Source: Brooklawnia sp937867175 (GTDB lineage Bacteria > Actinomycetota > Actinomycetes > Propionibacteriales > Propionibacteriaceae). Taken from it: 64,000 nt of DNA. A program made the position numbers and the translations under genes. The stretch covers positions 1 through 64,000 of the forward strand of contig DAISIR010000005.1 of assembly GCA_036821905.1 (NCBI GenBank), given 5' to 3'. Below, piece by piece: positions 8,938 through 17,250 of this stretch (its first letter is position 1; each line of letters begins with the position of its first letter). Under the pieces are notes generated by a model that saw nothing but the letters and a program-made list of their open reading frames with translations, did no database searches and was not told the origin of the DNA.

Positions 8938-10638
8938 CTACTCCAGCACCGCCCCACGCGAGGCCGACTGGACCAGTCGACGGTACTTGCCAAGGACGCC
9001 TCTGGTGTACTTCGGTTCCGGGTGGACGACGCCCACGGCTTGGCGGCGCACCATCTCCTCGTCGTCGACCTCGAGATCCAGTCTGCCCGCCGCCACATCG
9101 AGGCGGATACGGTCGCCGTCGTGCACGAACGCTATCGGGCCGTCGTCCACCGCCTCCGGCGCGACGTGGCCTACGCATAGGCCGGTGGTGCCGCCGGAGA
9201 AGCGCCCATCGGTGAGGAGTAGCACGTCCTTGCCAAGGCCGGCGCCCTTGATTGCCCCGGTGACCGCCAGCATTTCGCGCATCCCCGGGCCGCCCTTGGG
9301 CCCCTCGTAGCGGATCACCACCACGTCGCCGGGCTGAATCGTGCCGTTCTCGAGCGCGTCCATCGCGCTCCGCTCGCCGTCGAAGACCCTGGCTGCACCC
9401 TCGAAGACATCGGATTCGAACCCTGCCGACTTCACCACCGCACCATCCGGAGCGAGTGAGCCGGTGAGGATGGTCAACCCGCCGGTTCGGTGGATCGGCT
9501 GGTCCATCGAGCGAATCACCCTACCGTCGATATGCGGCGGGTTTGGTTCGGCCAGGTTCTGCGCGACTGTCCTGCCTGTCACGGTCAGGCAGTCGCCCTC
9601 CAGCAGACCGGCGTCCAGCAAGGACTTCATGACGACCGGTATGCCGCCGATGTGGTCGATGTCTTTCATGACGAACCGGCCGAAGGGTTTCACGTCTGCC
9701 AGGTGGGGGACCTTTCGGCCGATGCGCTGGAAGTCGCCGATGGTGAGGTCCACTTCGGCTTCGTGGGCGATGGCTAGCAGGTGCAGGACCGCGTTCGTGG
9801 AGCCGCCGAACGCCATCACCACTGCGATGGCGTTCTCGAACGCTGCCTTGGTCATGATCTGGCGGGCCGTGATGCCTGTCCGCAGCAGGTTCACGACCGC
9901 TTCGCCGGACTTGCGGGCATAGGCGTCCCGGCGCCGATCGGTGGCCGGGGGAGAGGTGGAGCCCGGCACGGACATGCCGATCGATTCGGCCACGGCGGCC
10001 ATCGTGTTGGCAGTGTAGAAGCCGCCGCAGGCACCCTCGCCAGGACAGATGGCACGCTCGATGGCGTCCACGTCCTCGCGACTCATCAGCCCGCGGGAGC
10101 AGGCGCCGACCGCCTCGAAGGCGTCGATGATGGTCACCTCGTGCTCCGAGCCGTCCGAGAGCTTCGCGATCCCGGGCAAGATCGTGCCTGCGTAGAGGAA
10201 GACGCTGGCCAGGTCCAGCCGCGCCGCCGCCATCAGCATGCCTGGCAGTGACTTGTCGCAACCGGCTAGCAGCACCGAGCCGTCGAGCCGTTCGGCGCTC
10301 ATCACGGTCTCGACGGAGTCGGCAATGATCTCGCGGCTGACGAGGGAGAAGTGCATTCCTTCGTGTCCCATGGAGATGCCGTCCGAGACGCTGATGGTGC
10401 CGAACTCAAGCGGGAAACCGCCGGCGGCGTGGACGCCCTCCTTGACCGCCTGGGCGAGTCGGTCGAGGGAGAGGTTGCACGGCGTGATCTCGTTCCAGGA
10501 ACTGGCCACGCCGATCTGGGGTTTGGCGAAGTCGTCGTCCCCCATGCCGACCGCGCGGAGCATGCCCCGGGCGGCGGTGGCCTCCAGGCCATCGGTGACG
10601 TCACGGCTACGCGGCTTGATGTCTGGCGTCTGAGTCAT
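8938..10638 (-). CDS. ilvD: Dihydroxy-acid dehydratase
   Basis: IlvD dehydrates 2,3-dihydroxy-isovalerate and -methylvalerate to the 2-keto acids of the valine and isoleucine pathways in the cytoplasm. The 566-residue product is full length for the family. It carries the iron-sulfur cluster motifs GCDKSLPGMLMA and GEGACGGFYTANTM, the N-terminal signature IGVASSWNEITPCN, and the C-terminal segment RYEGPKGGPGMREML. It lies downstream of the thioredoxin gene on the same strand with a 47-bp gap, so co-transcription is possible. No other ilv gene is nearby. Confidence 0.95.
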   Translation of the reverse strand: MTQTPDIKPRSRDVTDGLEATAARGMLRAVGMGDDDFAKPQIGVASSWNEITPCNLSLDRLAQAVKEGVHAAGGFPLEFGTISVSDGISMGHEGMHFSLVSREIIADSVETVMSAERLDGSVLLAGCDKSLPGMLMAAARLDLASVFLYAGTILPGIAKLSDGSEHEVTIIDAFEAVGACSRGLMSREDVDAIERAICPGEGACGGFYTANTMAAVAESIGMSVPGSTSPPATDRRRDAYARKSGEAVVNLLRTGITARQIMTKAAFENAIAVVMAFGGSTNAVLHLLAIAHEAEVDLTIGDFQRIGRKVPHLADVKPFGRFVMKDIDHIGGIPVVMKSLLDAGLLEGDCLTVTGRTVAQNLAEPNPPHIDGRVIRSMDQPIHRTGGLTILTGSLAPDGAVVKSAGFESDVFEGAARVFDGERSAMDALENGTIQPGDVVVIRYEGPKGGPGMREMLAVTGAIKGAGLGKDVLLLTDGRFSGGTTGLCVGHVAPEAVDDGPIAFVHDGDRIRLDVAAGRLDLEVDDEEMVRRQAVGVVHPEPKYTRGVLGKYRRLVQSASRGAVLE

Positions 10639-10685
10639 TCCCGGAGTCTAGGTGTCGTTCCGTCATCCGGGAAGAGCCCTGGGGA

Positions 10686-11063
10686 TCAGCGGCTCGGCGC
10701 GGCGGCCTGCTGCTCGGCGATCTGGCGACGTACGTCGTCCATGTCGAGCCCGCGGGCGCCCTCGATGAGCTGCTCGAGATGCTGCGCCGGTAGCGCACCG
10801 GGCTGGGCGTAGACCAGAATGCCGTCACGGAAGACCATCAGAGTGGGAATCGACGTGATCTGGAAGCCCCTCGCGAGGTCTTGCTCGTCTTCGGTGTCCA
10901 CCTTCCCGAAGACGATGTCATCGTGCTTGTCGGACGCAGTCTCGAAGACTGGGGCGAAAGCACGACAGGGGCCACACCAGCTGGCCCAGAAGTCGACAAG
11001 GACGATGCCGCCCTCAGAGATCGTCTGTTCGAAGTTGTCGAGCGTAATAGTTGTGGTGGCCAT
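10686..11063 (-). CDS. trxA: Thioredoxin
   Basis: This 125-residue protein has the thioredoxin fold with the redox-active motif WASWCGPCRAF (Cys30 and Cys33) and the cis-proline segment TSIPTLMVF. It is a general cytoplasmic disulfide reductase. The C-terminus extends about 20 residues beyond minimal thioredoxins (DMDDVRRQIAEQQAA), a polar and probably helical tail seen in other actinobacterial thioredoxins. It follows the small cysteine-rich gene by 12 bp on the same strand, so the two are probably one transcript that may continue into ilvD. Confidence 0.93.
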   Translation of the reverse strand: MATTTITLDNFEQTISEGGIVLVDFWASWCGPCRAFAPVFETASDKHDDIVFGKVDTEDEQDLARGFQITSIPTLMVFRDGILVYAQPGALPAQHLEQLIEGARGLDMDDVRRQIAEQQAAAPSR

Positions 11064-11075
11064 GGTTGCGGGTTC

Positions 11076-11261
11076 TCAGCGCCCGAACAGGCCCGAGAAG
11101 AAGCCCCCACGGTTGGCCTTGGACGCGTCGATCTCAGCTTGCGAATGCCTGCCGTCACACCAATTGGACGCAGGCACGGTCCGCTTCACCGCGCTGATGT
11201 GTTGCCCGCACCCCGACCAAGTGGTCTTGCCGCAAACCTTGCACGTGACCGCTGAGCACAT
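11076..11261 (-). CDS. Small cysteine-rich (zinc-ribbon-like) conserved protein
   Basis: This protein of 61 residues begins MCSAVTCKVCGKTTWSGCGQH, with Cys at positions 2, 7, 10 and 18, a nearby His, and a further Cys-Asp-Gly-Arg-His (CDGRH). The spacing suggests a zinc-ribbon-like or redox-active fold. Similar small proteins of unknown function are common in actinobacteria and other bacteria. The ATG at 11261 has AGGAG 8 bases upstream; an in-frame start at 11303 lacks one. It is immediately upstream of the thioredoxin gene, so a role in thiol or metal handling can be imagined but is not shown. Confidence 0.75.
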   Translation of the reverse strand: MCSAVTCKVCGKTTWSGCGQHISAVKRTVPASNWCDGRHSQAEIDASKANRGGFFSGLFGR

Positions 11262-11374
11262 ATTCAGATCTCCTGTCGTTTGGATACCCCATGGGGTATG
11301 CAAGAACGGTACACGAACCGTTGCTCGACAATCAAACGCGCAGGTCAGGGTGCCTTATGTGGGCGGCGTAGACC

Positions 11375-12307
11375 TCAGAGCCAGCGAGCCGACGCCTCGT
11401 CGGTTCCCTCGTCCTTGCCGCGGGTCACGATGACCGGGCAGTGCGCCTCTCGAAGGACGTGCTTGCTCGTCGAGCCCAGCAATAGACCGGAGAAGCCACC
11501 GCGGCCACGCGACCCGACGACGACCAAGCCGGCCTGCTTCGAGGCCTCGACCAACGCATCCTGGGGACGTGACCCCACGATCTGGATTTCGATCGGCACG
11601 TGGGGATGTGCTTCCTTCACCTCTGCCAAGACTTCTTCGACCTTGCCGGCCAGTTGCTCCTTGAGCTTGGTTGCGACTGCCGACTGCGGATCGGAGATCC
11701 ACGGCGCCTCACGGGGGCCGTAGTCGTAGGCGTGGACCGCGACCACGGGCACGCCCCGGACTTCGGCGGCTTCAAAGGCGAGCCGAAGTGCGGCCCTGGC
11801 TTCGGGCGAGTCATCGACACCTACCACCACCGGGCCTCCGGGATGATCGACGGCATCATCGCTGACCACCGCGATCGGACCGTGACCATGCGCTGCGACC
11901 GCGTCCGAGACGCCACCCAGTAGGCGCACGGACATCGGCGCGCCGCCCTGCCCCCGGGCTCCGATGACCACCAACTCGGCATCCCGGGACCATTCCGAAA
12001 GCACGTAGGCGGGATTGCCCTCCACGGAGACCCCTATGACGTTCAGCCCCGGGTGTTTCGACTTCACCGCCTCAACGACGGCGTTGACCTTCTGCTTGGC
12101 CTGGTCACGTGCCTCACGCTCAAGTTGGGCGGCTTGCGGGATCATGGTTATGGCAACGGTAGGCTGCTCTGGAATGATGTAGATCACCAGCAGGGGCAGC
12201 TTGCGCGCGACTGCGCGGTCGGCCGCCCATTCCACCGCCTTGTTGGCACGCTGTGACCCGTCGGTCCCGACGACGATCCGGCCGATGGCTTCAGTTTGGA
12301 CGATCAT
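11375..12307 (-). CDS. Universal stress protein, tandem UspA domains
   Basis: The 310-residue cytoplasmic protein has two UspA domains, each beginning with a V(V)VGTDGS or VVVGVDDSPEARAA strand. The nucleotide-binding loop of the second domain reads VVVGSRGRGGFSGLLLGS, the G2xG9xG(S/T) pattern of ATP-binding USPs. Such proteins respond to starvation, hypoxia or redox stress in actinobacteria. The gene follows another USP gene by 7 bp on the same strand, so the two form an operon, and they are clear paralogues that share the C-terminal HVLRE...PVIVTRG. Confidence 0.93.
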   Translation of the reverse strand: MIVQTEAIGRIVVGTDGSQRANKAVEWAADRAVARKLPLLVIYIIPEQPTVAITMIPQAAQLEREARDQAKQKVNAVVEAVKSKHPGLNVIGVSVEGNPAYVLSEWSRDAELVVIGARGQGGAPMSVRLLGGVSDAVAAHGHGPIAVVSDDAVDHPGGPVVVGVDDSPEARAALRLAFEAAEVRGVPVVAVHAYDYGPREAPWISDPQSAVATKLKEQLAGKVEEVLAEVKEAHPHVPIEIQIVGSRPQDALVEASKQAGLVVVGSRGRGGFSGLLLGSTSKHVLREAHCPVIVTRGKDEGTDEASARWL

Positions 12308-12314
12308 TGTCCGT

Positions 12315-13232
12315 CTACCCCCTGGTGACGATCACTGGACTGAGCGACTCACGCAACACATGCTTGCTTGTCGAACCCAACAGTAGTCCCCGGAACCCGC
12401 CTCGTCCGCGAGAACCCACCACCACCAGCCCGGCACCGTCCGAGGCGTCCACCAGCGCATCTTGTGGCCGGCCGCGCAGGACGTGCACCTGGTAGGTGAC
12501 GTTCGGGTATTCCTTCACCGCGTCAGCGAGCACACCTTCGATCATCACGGTGATGACCGACTGGTCGGGTTCGGGCATCGTCGGAGCCCAAGTCTCGGCG
12601 ACCACCAAATCACCGACACCGCCTGGGGTATATGCGTGAATGGCGGTCACCGCTACGCCGCGTGTATCAGCGGCCTGGAAGGCGAGCCTCGCCGCGCCAC
12701 GAGCTTGCGGCGAATCATCCACGCCGACCACCACCGGCCCCTTAGGGTTCTCTTGCGCCTCGTCGCCGATCACCGCGATGGGGCCATGTGCGTGGTTGAC
12801 CACGTCATCCGTAACCCCACCAAGCCATTTGACGGCCCTTGGAGCCGTCTCGCCGCGCGCACCCACCACGACCAGGGCGGCGTCCTTGGATGCCTCTGCC
12901 AAGACGTAGGACGGCCTGCCCTCGACCACCACCGCCTCAACGTCAAGGCCGGGGCTGCCCTCACGCACACGTTGGGCGATCTCATCGAGACGCTTCCGGG
13001 CTCGGACGAGGAATTCCAACTGGTACTCGGCGATGATGGCACTCGCCATCTCACCATAGGCGGCAGCGGGCAGCGTCCCGACCGCCCAGTTCTCCGGCAC
13101 GATGTACAAGATCAGCAGCGGCAGCGCGAGCTTGCCCGCCCGGTCGGCTGCCCAACGGACCGCCTTGTCGGCGCGTTCGGAGCCGTCGGTTCCAACCACG
13201 ACACGGCCACCGGTTCTGAGTTCGACATTCAT
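12315..13232 (-). CDS. Universal stress protein, tandem UspA domains
   Basis: This is the first gene of a two-gene USP operon; 305 residues. It has two UspA domains (RVVVGTDGSERADKA at the N-terminus, VVVGVDDSPQARGA at mid-protein) and the ATP-binding loop VVVGSRGRGGFRGLLLGS. I chose the ATG at 13232, preceded by AAGGAG; a much longer frame extends upstream to 14567 but runs antisense through the L,D-transpeptidase gene and is not coding. The gene is divergent from that transpeptidase, with 147 bp between starts that must hold both promoters. Confidence 0.92.
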   Translation of the reverse strand: MNVELRTGGRVVVGTDGSERADKAVRWAADRAGKLALPLLILYIVPENWAVGTLPAAAYGEMASAIIAEYQLEFLVRARKRLDEIAQRVREGSPGLDVEAVVVEGRPSYVLAEASKDAALVVVGARGETAPRAVKWLGGVTDDVVNHAHGPIAVIGDEAQENPKGPVVVGVDDSPQARGAARLAFQAADTRGVAVTAIHAYTPGGVGDLVVAETWAPTMPEPDQSVITVMIEGVLADAVKEYPNVTYQVHVLRGRPQDALVDASDGAGLVVVGSRGRGGFRGLLLGSTSKHVLRESLSPVIVTRG

Positions 13233-13379
13233 CGTGCGTCTCCTTGTCACAGCGACCACCTGGGCGTGTTGTCCGGTTCCCACAATTCTAGGCAGTAACA
13301 CTTGACGTTGATCTGACATGGCAACAGGCAGTGTCCCCTCGAATCGCGTTCCCGCCGGCAAAAACCTATAATTCCGGCT

Positions 13380-14816
13380 GTGAAGCAGAAAGAGCGTGGA
13401 CGGATCAGCCTGGTCATCTGGATCCTGGCGGGTCTCATTGTGGTCCTCGGCAGCGCCACGGCTGCATACGCCGCGCATTTCAGGAGTCATGCCCTGCCCG
13501 GGGTTACCATCCTCGGCGAGTCGGTGACTGGCCAATCTCGCGACGCCGTCGTGAAATCGGTCTCCGACCGTGCCGCAGAAGTCACCGTCAACGTGAACCT
13601 GGACGGCAAGACCTCCAAGTACTCCCTCGATGAGTTGGGTATCGAGGTGGACGCCGAGGCGACTGCCGATGCCGCCTTCAGCAATAACCACCACTTCGGA
13701 TCGCAGATGCAGGCGTTGTACACCGACCGCGACGTTCCGATCGTGATCGTGGCGGACGATTCCGTGGCCAATGCAGTGGTCGACCAGTTGATCGCCGAAA
13801 CGGGCGTCCCAGCCCACGACGCGGCAGTGACGCTCGCCGAGGACGGTCGGTTCACCGTCACGCCCGCACAGGCCGGACGCAGCGTGGACGCGTCCACGGT
13901 CGTCAAGGCCGCCACCACAGCCGCCGAAACCCTCACGCCGACCACCGTCGAACTGGTGACCGCAGAAGTGCAGCCTGTGATCAGCACCGAACAGGCCCAG
14001 TCGGTCGCAGACGCCGCCAACGCCTTGGTGGCGCTCGACATCAACATCAGCGGACGCATCGATTCGCACGCCCCTTCGGCCGTGCAGAAAGCCAACTGGG
14101 TGTCGATCCCGGTCTCGGAGGCCGGCCTTGCCCAGCCGGTCCTGAACGATGCCGCGATTACCGAGTGGGTGACTTCTGCTGCTCAGGCCACCGAACTGGA
14201 CGCCGTCAATGGCGTCCGGAACGTCAACTCGAACGGCACCGTGGTATCGACCGCCAAGGAAGGCACCAAGGGCTACAAGGTCAACAATGCCGCGGCGATT
14301 GCCGAGGCCGTGGTGGTTGCGCTGCATGCCGGCCAGCCCTACACCGGCACCTTCACCTACGACACCGTCGAACCGACCTACGAGACCCGCGTGATCGCGG
14401 CCGGCACCGAAAACCTCGTCTACCAGGCCGCGCCGGGCGAGAAGTGGATCGACTTGAACTTGGGCAACAACACCGTCACTGCCTATCAGGGGGCGACCGT
14501 TGCGATGGGGCCGGCCTACATCGTGCCCGGCATGCCGGGGATGGAGACCCCGACCGGGACGTTCCACGTTTACCTCAAGTACGCGTCACAGACCATGCGT
14601 GGCACGAATCTGGACGGGACAACCTACGTGGCTCCCGACATCCCCTGGGTCACCTACTTCACCGGGTCGATCGCCTTCCACGGTGCGCCTTGGCGTGACT
14701 CGTTCGGTTGGAGCGGTCCGGGCGGCTCGCACGGCTGCGTGAACATGACCTTGGAAGGGTCCAAGTTCATCTACGACTGGGCGCCGATGGGCACCGTGGT
14801 GGTCAGCCACTACTGA
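13380..14816 (+). CDS. L,D-transpeptidase (YkuD domain) with peptidoglycan-binding-like repeats
   Basis: The enzyme forms 3-3 cross-links in peptidoglycan outside the membrane. The 478-residue product has a short cytoplasmic N-terminus, one membrane segment (LVIWILAGLIVVLGSATAAYA), a long extracellular part resembling the PG_binding_4 repeat region (TILGESVTGQSRDAVVKSV), and a C-terminal YkuD domain. The catalytic motif is HGAPWRDSFG followed by SHGCVN, with Cys453 as nucleophile. The start is a GTG at 13380. The gene sits between USP genes, an association that suggests envelope remodelling under stress but proves nothing. A strong hairpin at 14820-14845 ends the transcript. Confidence 0.9.
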   Translation: MKQKERGRISLVIWILAGLIVVLGSATAAYAAHFRSHALPGVTILGESVTGQSRDAVVKSVSDRAAEVTVNVNLDGKTSKYSLDELGIEVDAEATADAAFSNNHHFGSQMQALYTDRDVPIVIVADDSVANAVVDQLIAETGVPAHDAAVTLAEDGRFTVTPAQAGRSVDASTVVKAATTAAETLTPTTVELVTAEVQPVISTEQAQSVADAANALVALDINISGRIDSHAPSAVQKANWVSIPVSEAGLAQPVLNDAAITEWVTSAAQATELDAVNGVRNVNSNGTVVSTAKEGTKGYKVNNAAAIAEAVVVALHAGQPYTGTFTYDTVEPTYETRVIAAGTENLVYQAAPGEKWIDLNLGNNTVTAYQGATVAMGPAYIVPGMPGMETPTGTFHVYLKYASQTMRGTNLDGTTYVAPDIPWVTYFTGSIAFHGAPWRDSFGWSGPGGSHGCVNMTLEGSKFIYDWAPMGTVVVSHY

Positions 14817-14819
14817 TCG

Positions 14820-14845
14820 GTCACCCGCGCTCAGTCGCGGGTGAC
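14820..14845. terminator. Bidirectional hairpin terminator
   Basis: A perfect 10-bp inverted repeat (GTCACCCGCG, six-base loop, CGCGGGTGAC) lies between the convergent transpeptidase and USP genes. It includes the stop codon of the USP gene. There is no U-tract, which is usual for actinobacterial terminators. Confidence 0.65.
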
Positions 14846-15682
14846 GACCACCGGACAGTGTGAGTCCCGCAGTACCCGCTTGCTGGTGGAACCGAGCAGC
14901 AGCCCGGTGAAACCGCCGATGCCCCGCGAGCCGACCACGACCAGTCCAGCTTCCTTGGATGCCTGAACCAATTCGTGGTGTGGCTTGCCGTGGATGACCC
15001 GCACCTCAACCGGCACCTCCGGGTACTCGGCGCGTGCTTCGGTGAGCATGCCATCGACGATGTCGGTGACGCGGGCGACGATCTCTCGGCTGTCGCGATC
15101 CTGCCAGGCGTGGATCGCCACCACCGGAACACCCCGTGCGGCCGCTGTCTCGAATGCGAACCACATCGCAGCTCGAGCCTCGGGGGACTCATCGACGCCG
15201 AGTACCACCGGTCCGTCGGGAGATGCGTGCTCCTCATCGGGAATGACCGCGATCGGGCCGACTGCGTAGGCCGTCACTTGGTCGCAGACCCCACCGAGCA
15301 GGCGCACGGTCACAGGGGCGGATTCACCGCGCGCCCCGACCACCACCAGGGCGGCTTCTTTCGAGGCTTGGGCCAGCACGTGGGCGGCGTTGCCCTCCAC
15401 GATCTCGCCGGTGACATCCAGGTCGGCGTGCAACTCATGCGCCCGACGCACCACGCGCTCCAGCCGTTCGAGTGCCTCCTCATGGAAGCCCTCTTCGAAG
15501 CTGGCCGTCACCGCCGTCAGTGGGGTGCTCGGCGTAGGTCTGCCCGGCACCACGTGAAGGATGAGCAGAGGCAGTCCTAAGGCTGCAGCTCGTCCGGCAG
15601 CCCAGTCCACCGCTCGGTCGGCGCGTCGCGAGCCGTCGGTACCAACCACGATGCGGTCCTTGGCTTCGGAAACGACGTTCAT
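14831..15682 (-). CDS. Universal stress protein, tandem UspA domains
   Basis: The 283-residue protein has two UspA domains (RIVVGTDGSRRADRA; VVLGVDESPEARAA) and the ATP-binding loop VVVGSRGIGGFTGLLLGS near the C-terminus. It is the third USP of this cluster and a paralogue of those at 11375-13232, lying on the other side of the L,D-transpeptidase gene with which it converges. The stop codon lies inside the shared terminator hairpin. It appears to be a single-gene transcript. Confidence 0.92.
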   Translation of the reverse strand: MNVVSEAKDRIVVGTDGSRRADRAVDWAAGRAAALGLPLLILHVVPGRPTPSTPLTAVTASFEEGFHEEALERLERVVRRAHELHADLDVTGEIVEGNAAHVLAQASKEAALVVVGARGESAPVTVRLLGGVCDQVTAYAVGPIAVIPDEEHASPDGPVVLGVDESPEARAAMWFAFETAAARGVPVVAIHAWQDRDSREIVARVTDIVDGMLTEARAEYPEVPVEVRVIHGKPHHELVQASKEAGLVVVGSRGIGGFTGLLLGSTSKRVLRDSHCPVVVTRD

Positions 15683-15770
15683 GCCTGGCCTCCTCGATCC
15701 CTGCTGCGGCCACCTCGCCGTGGCCTGCGCTTCCGGCCAGTCTAGACTCGCGGGTTAGGAGGCCGCGACG

Positions 15771-16181
15771 ATGCCGAGGCAACCGCATTCTGCGGAAGCA
15801 GTCACCCGTCCCAACCGACCTCGCAGCGTGCTGGCTGGCGTCCGGTTTCCTGCGCCGGCGTACACCTACCTGGTGATCGCGTTGGTGGGTGCCGGCTTCG
15901 CCGTTGGCACGGTAACCCCACCGTTGGTCTGCTCAATGGCGTTCGGGCAGCGCCAGTTTGCGGCCATCTTCGGCGTGCTCGGCACCGCCTACATGATGGG
16001 TCTTGCCTTCGGCTCGGTGCTGTGGAGCGAGGGAGGCCGGATCAGTGCCGATCCAGAGCAGCCTTGGCAACTTTATCGCTGGGCCATGAGGTGGTGCTGG
16101 GCGCTGTCGGTGTTGGTGGTGGCCGGTTATGCCCTGTCGATCAGCGGTGGCCGCAGACTCCAGGACCGGTTGCACCCCTAG
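15771..16181 (+). CDS. Small membrane protein resembling the last helices of an MFS transporter
   Basis: This 136-residue frame contains three hydrophobic stretches (TYLVIALVGAGFAVGTVTPP, FAAIFGVLGTAYMMGLAFGS, ALSVLVVAGYALSI). Gly-rich helices with TPPLV and a GTAYMMG-type segment recall the C-terminal helices of major facilitator proteins. A full transporter has about 400 residues and 12 helices, so this is either a remnant that has lost its front three quarters or an independent small membrane protein. No good ribosome binding site is visible at the ATG at 15771, which favours the remnant interpretation. I do not recognise the family with certainty. Confidence 0.5.
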   Translation: MPRQPHSAEAVTRPNRPRSVLAGVRFPAPAYTYLVIALVGAGFAVGTVTPPLVCSMAFGQRQFAAIFGVLGTAYMMGLAFGSVLWSEGGRISADPEQPWQLYRWAMRWCWALSVLVVAGYALSISGGRRLQDRLHP

Positions 16182-16286
16182 ACTCCGCAGGTTCCCGCTC
16201 GACTCTGATTCAGCGACAATCGCCTTCCTGGTGGGCAAGAATGGGCTCATGGCCATACCCACGGTTTCTTCAATCAGGAGGTAGGA

Positions 16287-17174
16287 ATGAACACCGAACA
16301 GGCCAACCGGATGCGCAACGACAAAGGCTTCATCGCGGCCCTCGACCAGAGCGGTGGCAGCACACCCAAGGCACTGAGGCTGTACGGCATCAGCGAGGAC
16401 GCCTACAAGACCGACGCCGAGATGTTCGATCTTGTGCACCAAATGCGCACTCGCATCATGACCAGCCCTTCCTTCACAGGCGAGAAGATTCTGGCGGCGA
16501 TCCTCTTCGAGGACACCATGGACCGGGAAGTCGACGGCCTCGGCACAGCCGAGTATCTGTGGACGAGGAAGCGAATCGTGCCGATCCTCAAGGTCGACAA
16601 GGGACTGACCGACGAAGTCGATGGCGCAAAGCTCATGAAACCGATACCGCAGTTGGCTGAGCTGCTTCAGCGCGCGCTGGCCAAGGGCGTCTTCGGCACC
16701 AAGATGCGCTCGTTCATCGCGTCGGCCAACCAGACCGGCATCAACGCGGTGGTAGACCAGCAGTTCGAGATCGGACGGCAGATCGTGGACGCCGGGCTGG
16801 TGCCGATCATCGAACCCGAGGTCGACATCAAGGCCGTCGACAAGGCCGAGGCCGAGCAGTTGATGCACGACCGAATCCTCGCCCAGTTGGACGCGCTGCC
16901 CGAGCCCACCCAGGTGATGCTGAAGTTGACCATACCCAGCCAGGACAACCTGTTCGCCGACCTCATCGCGCACCCACGGGTAATGCGGGTGGTGGCACTG
17001 TCCGGCGGCTACAGCCGCGCCGAGGCGAATGCGCTGCTCGCGCGCAACCACGGCCTGATCGCCAGCTTCTCGCGGGCACTCACCGAGGGGCTGACGGCCA
17101 CGCAGACCGAAGTGGAGTTCGACGCCCTGCTGGCGGAATCCATCGAATCGATCTACCAGGCATCAATCACGTAG
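16287..17174 (+). CDS. fba: Fructose-bisphosphate aldolase class I
   Basis: The enzyme interconverts fructose 1,6-bisphosphate with dihydroxyacetone phosphate and glyceraldehyde 3-phosphate in glycolysis, using a Schiff-base lysine. At 295 residues it has the usual length of the bacterial class I form. Characteristic segments are GFIAALDQSGGSTPKAL at the N-terminus, VPILKVDKGL, and GVFGTKMRS. The ATG is preceded by a near-perfect AGGAGG, so strong translation is expected. It stands alone between the small membrane gene and an MFS exporter. Confidence 0.93.
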   Translation: MNTEQANRMRNDKGFIAALDQSGGSTPKALRLYGISEDAYKTDAEMFDLVHQMRTRIMTSPSFTGEKILAAILFEDTMDREVDGLGTAEYLWTRKRIVPILKVDKGLTDEVDGAKLMKPIPQLAELLQRALAKGVFGTKMRSFIASANQTGINAVVDQQFEIGRQIVDAGLVPIIEPEVDIKAVDKAEAEQLMHDRILAQLDALPEPTQVMLKLTIPSQDNLFADLIAHPRVMRVVALSGGYSRAEANALLARNHGLIASFSRALTEGLTATQTEVEFDALLAESIESIYQASIT

Positions 17175-17250
17175 TGGGCTTGGCTCGGCCCAGCTCTTGC
17201 GCCGAGGCAGTAGCCTGACTTCCATGCCTGCACCGAAGCGCCAGTGATCC

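Noticed and set aside
12315..14567. A 750-codon minus-strand frame covering the L,D-transpeptidase gene
   Set aside because: Only its last 305 codons are a real gene (USP, start 13232). The rest is antisense to the transpeptidase, whose motifs are clear, and has the Gly/Arg/Val-rich look of a high-GC shadow.
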